NCBI GenBank assembly: GCA_023091735.1
Contig: JALKBU010001482.1
Location: 1-10,524 of the forward strand
DNA length: 10,524 bases
Reading direction: 5' to 3'
Origin: Trichomonas tenax
Lineage: Eukaryota > Parabasalia > Trichomonadida > Trichomonadidae
A program made the position numbers and the translations under genes. Below are positions 8,171 through 10,524 of this stretch, one piece after another; within the stretch, counting starts at the first letter, position 1; the number at the start of each line of letters is the position of its first letter. Below the pieces are notes generated by a model. It searched no databases. It had not been told where the DNA came from and worked only from the letters and a program-made list of their open reading frames with translations.

Positions 8171-9571
8171 TCAGTGAACAATAAATGAAACAGAATCTTC
8201 TCCATTTTGAAGATTGTTGATTATATCAATTGGAATTACGCTTTGAAGCATTTCAGTGATCATTTTATTTTTTGCAACAATTTGGTTTTCTTTGTATTTG
8301 AATCTTGTCACATCATTAATAATTAAAGCAACTGCTGTTATTTCGACATATTCATTTGGTAAAACTGGCCTTGTATCACTTAAAGCAATACAATCAGCAA
8401 AATCATGGAATTTTTTATTATTTGGTGCCTGAGTGCAAATATTGCAACTGAATCTTACATCAGCTTTCTTTTCATAGAGATTGAAGAGCCACATACTTAA
8501 TTCATTGCTATTCAATTGCTTAACATCAGTGATATCTGGCAACATTTTGTAAAATGCATTGTTGTATTCTATTATTGAATAATCTTAATTAATTATTGCA
8601 ATTCCTGTGTCAGTATTCTTCAGATATGAAACTCCTGAATAAGCAAAAGTTCCTTCTTTGTTCATTGAATAAGATCTTCCTGATTGCATTATTTGGAGTA
8701 ATTGATCATCTGACATTAAAACTTCTAAATCAACCATTTGTAACATTCTCATTGCAACGTTGATATGTTTCACAAAGAAAATGATTTGGAAAATGATGTA
8801 TCCCAATGAAATCAATGTTGTTATAATGTTTAATGCAACGAGAGCTGGAATCATTGTATTGGATTGCAATAATTCTTTTACTGTTTCTGTTTTGAGGATT
8901 GCATAACAATATTTCTCAACAAAATCATAAACTCACCAAAGGAAATATGCATTAGTATTGACATTGACAACAAAACTTGTTTGATTTGGTGAATTGAGTT
9001 TTGTCAAGAAAATGAAGCTGTCAACCATCATCAGATATTTGTATGATGATATTCTTTCCCAATTTGCAACAGCAGTTGGAATTTTATAGATTAAATCTTC
9101 ATATGGAGGCCAAAGATTTCTATAATTGTTTTCGACCTCAAGCCAAGCGCCAAGTTGATTTCTGTTCAATAATATCTGAATGCTGCTGTCTTTCTCTGAT
9201 TCTCTTGATAAAATTTCTTTGTATTTCATCATTTTGTCGACAATCTCTTTGTTTTCTGCATATTTGGCTTCTGGATATGCATTTGTGAAAGCAATTATTG
9301 TTGCAACAAAGTACATTCTTAGATCACCCATTGGTGTTTTAATTAAAGCCGCACTTCTAACATCAATATCTGCATGAAGAACCAAATCCTTTGCGTAAAA
9401 GATAAATACATATGCATATGAAAGTAAAATTGGAGGAGCAATAGTTAAGAAAGAGTCAATTAACAAAGGAGTTTCCAAACTGTTGACACTTGCTGTGACA
9501 ATCAATGATATATTTGCATCTTCATCTTTCATTTTGATTTTATGAGTAAAAATTTGAAATTCTTTATCTAC
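8171..9571 (-). pseudogene. Second receptor-type cyclase, truncated at both ends
   Basis: One minus-strand frame runs from 9571 to 8171, interrupted only by TGA at 8935-8933 and TAA at 8587-8585; translation through both is smooth. Order: a transmembrane helix (about 9451-9392, FLTIAPPILLSYAYVFIFY), an ectodomain (9390-8890), a second transmembrane helix (about 8854-8774, IPALVALNIITTLISLGYII), a PAS domain (about 8630-8290, TGIAIIN then DYSIIEYNNAFYKMLPDI) and the linker EMLQSVIPIDIINNLQNGED. It stops at SVSFIVH, exactly where the catalytic domain should begin. The multi-pass N-terminus is also missing: upstream of about 9535 there is no more cyclase-like sequence and an in-frame TGA lies at 9574-9572. 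ATG at 9532 is not a natural start. The protein differs a lot from the first cyclase, so this is a separate paralogue, not a recent tandem copy. Without a catalytic domain it could not make cAMP. Confidence 0.85.
8182..8185 (+). terminator. Stop-embedded TAAA polyadenylation-type signal of the first cyclase
   Basis: The natural stop TAA at 8182-8184 is followed by A, giving TAAA. In Trichomonas the polyadenylation signal is commonly UAAA overlapping or close to the stop codon. This supports 8184 as the true original end of the gene rather than a random stop. Confidence 0.45.
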
Positions 9572-9965
9572 TCAGTCTTTGCATAAGAAATACAAAATAA
9601 AAGTATTAAATTGTCAATAAAAATTTTTATCTTGTTTTTATGATACTATACTATGGTGTTAGATTTATCACAAAATTGATTTGAATGCAATCAAAAGAAG
9701 AGAAAAATTATTTTTTGAAGTCAAAAACAAAACTGTATCAACAAAATGTTTTGGATATCACATTTGTCACTTTACAAACGGATTTATATTTACTTGTCAA
9801 ATCATATAAAAATACCTTTTTGACAAATTACATGTCAAATATATTTTGGACATCCAAAATTATTCGATTTTAAACTTTGTTGAGTTAGGAGGTGTTTCAG
9901 TACATTTAAATATGCCCTAACTTCAAACGTTGAATTCTTTAAATTGTTTACTTTTTATTGAAATA
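9572..9965. other. AT-rich intergenic region, no gene seen
   Basis: This separates the truncated cyclase from the beta-helix gene. A 62-codon plus-strand frame (9685-9873) has no motif and composition expected for AT-rich DNA. TGTCAAA or TGACAAA motifs recur at about 9797, 9821 and 9833, without an evident function. Confidence 0.55.
9954..9959 (-). terminator. AATAAA/TAAA polyadenylation-type signal
   Basis: On the minus strand AATAAA follows the stop at 9968-9966 after six bases. It contains the TAAA used in Trichomonas and fits the short 3' ends of that lineage. Such a motif is common by chance in AT-rich DNA. Confidence 0.35.
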
Positions 9966-10524
9966 TTAACAAGATGAAAATAAGGAATAAGACATGAAGA
10001 ATAGTGATGGACTTCGAATCTTCTTAAGACATCCAATGCATGTTTTAGTTTTCGATTTCTTGGAATCATTTCCATCATTACAATTGCCAATTGCAAAGAT
10101 TCCAACTGCAACTTTGTCTGAGTTTGTTTTAGGACTTTCGGTTTTGACTGTTCCATTTGGACCAGCACGTGTTTTTAGATTATCACAATAACAATTTTTG
10201 ACTGTAATATTACCATTACCATATGAATAAAAAGTATAATCACATGAATTTTCGAGAAAACAACATTCAATAGCGTCCATGTTAGAGTTTGATCCTAAAT
10301 AAATTAACTCGGAAATATTCCCATCCACGCGTTTATTTTTTATGAAATTGCATTGTTTAATAAGAAATGATGCTCCACTATAATAAAAAAATGAATAACT
10401 ATAATCTTTTTCACTTTGGTTCTCAAATGATGAATATTGAAGAAAACTTCCGATTTCTGCATCATCAATATCAAATGAAGATCTAAATGATGCTTTATTA
10501 TTTGTGAGATTAACATTATCAATT
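9966..10524 (-). CDS. C-terminal part of a beta-helix-like repeat surface protein (partial)
   Basis: A minus-strand frame is open from the window edge (first full codon at 10523) to the stop at 9968-9966, about 185 codons; the 5' part lies outside. The GTG at 10328 is internal and not a start. The protein shows spaced turns of the form C-x-F-x-x-N: QCNFIKN, ECCFLEN and NCYCDN, with Ser/Tyr/Gly-rich strands between (SFFYYSGASFLIK, TFYSYGNGNITVK). This is the pattern of right-handed parallel beta-helix proteins (Pmp-like), of which trichomonads have many and which are thought to sit at the cell surface. The Cys content and the Asn ladder fit that. The last 60 residues (Thr/Lys/Ser-rich, ending LFFMSYSLFSSC) contain no clear transmembrane helix, although surface members normally end with one. 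The C-terminus may thus be frameshifted, or the protein secreted. Confidence 0.6.
   Translation of the reverse strand, partial: IDNVNLTNNKASFRSSFDIDDAEIGSFLQYSSFENQSEKDYSYSFFYYSGASFLIKQCNFIKNKRVDGNISELIYLGSNSNMDAIECCFLENSCDYTFYSYGNGNITVKNCYCDNLKTRAGPNGTVKTESPKTNSDKVAVGIFAIGNCNDGNDSKKSKTKTCIGCLKKIRSPSLFFMSYSLFSSC

Larger units (their letters stand above)
3897..8184 (+). pseudogene. Receptor-type adenylyl cyclase pseudogene, split by a transposon
   Basis: This is one gene of about 1,200 codons, not a row of small ones. Order: a short hydrophilic N-terminus (3897-3972, resuming at 4638), a multi-pass membrane region (about 4730-5570), a soluble helical region (5580-6300), an acidic Asn/Ser/Asp/Glu linker (6306-6410), an ectodomain (6447-6950), one transmembrane helix (6954-7025), a PAS domain (about 7150-7485) and a class III cyclase domain (about 7600-8160). 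Lesions are the transposon at 3973-4628; a -1 shift near 4702; stop TAA 6028; a -1 shift in the A run 6304-6307; stops TGA 6411 and TGA 6882; a +1 shift in the A run 7119-7122; a -1 shift near 7203; a +1 shift near 7434-7441; and stop TAA 7993. Switching frame at each shift gives continuous domain sequence. In an intact gene the cyclase would face the cytosol and make cAMP from ATP. The natural stop at 8182 is preserved. Confidence 0.9.

Noticed and set aside
9043..9377. Two plus-strand frames opposite the second cyclase
   Set aside because: Antisense shadows of the ectodomain coding sequence.
9685..9873. 62-codon plus-strand frame
   Set aside because: No motif, short and AT-biased; intergenic.
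10340..10522. 60-codon minus-strand frame at the right edge
   Set aside because: Out of phase with the beta-helix frame, which is open across the whole interval and shows repeat motifs; this one is its shadow (rich in His and Ile).
1..10524. CRISPR array, prophage, bacterial operon or defence system
   Set aside because: No direct-repeat array, no ribosome binding sites and no bacterial gene organisation; the cyclase architecture and gene signals are eukaryotic.

Overview
The window is very AT-rich eukaryotic DNA. It encodes a Trichomonas-type multi-pass adenylyl cyclase (membrane region, ectodomain, single transmembrane helix, PAS, class III cyclase). No intron signals are visible, a stop codon is embedded in a TAAA polyadenylation-type signal, and an initiator-like TCATT lies just upstream of one ATG. 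Together these suggest a parabasalid, most likely Trichomonas or a close relative. That placement is inference; no rRNA or other marker is present.

Layout. 1-886: gene-free AT-rich DNA. 887-1681 (-): a 264-residue protein that looks like a calcineurin-type metallophosphoesterase with most of its metal ligands lost and a cysteine-rich, possibly lipidated C-terminus. 1788-2844: a diverged inverted repeat about 1 kb apart, bounded by a 9-bp direct repeat, probably an old DNA transposon relic. 2845-3896: gene-free. 3897-8184 (+): one adenylyl cyclase pseudogene. 3973-4628: a 656-bp transposon inside codon 26 of that pseudogene, with 219-bp near-identical inverted repeats and a perfect 9-bp target duplication, as expected for a non-autonomous Mutator-like element. 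8171-9571 (-): a second, different cyclase truncated at both ends and running tail-to-tail into the first. 9572-9965: gene-free. 9966-10524 (-): the C-terminal part of a beta-helix-like repeat protein that continues beyond the window.

The main result is that the many short open frames on the + strand between 3.9 and 8.2 kb are not separate genes. They are pieces of one receptor-type cyclase of about 1,200 codons, broken by the transposon, one -1 shift near 4702, four more single-base shifts and four in-frame stops. Read across the lesions, the catalytic residues of an adenylyl cyclase are still present, including the adenine-selecting Lys and Asp, so function was lost fairly recently. The second cyclase has only two in-frame stops but has lost its N-terminal membrane region and nearly all of its catalytic domain.

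The region looks like a gene-decay zone in an expanded, transposon-rich genome. Only the 887-1681 gene and the right-edge gene look possibly intact. No operon-like or system-like gene cooperation is visible.
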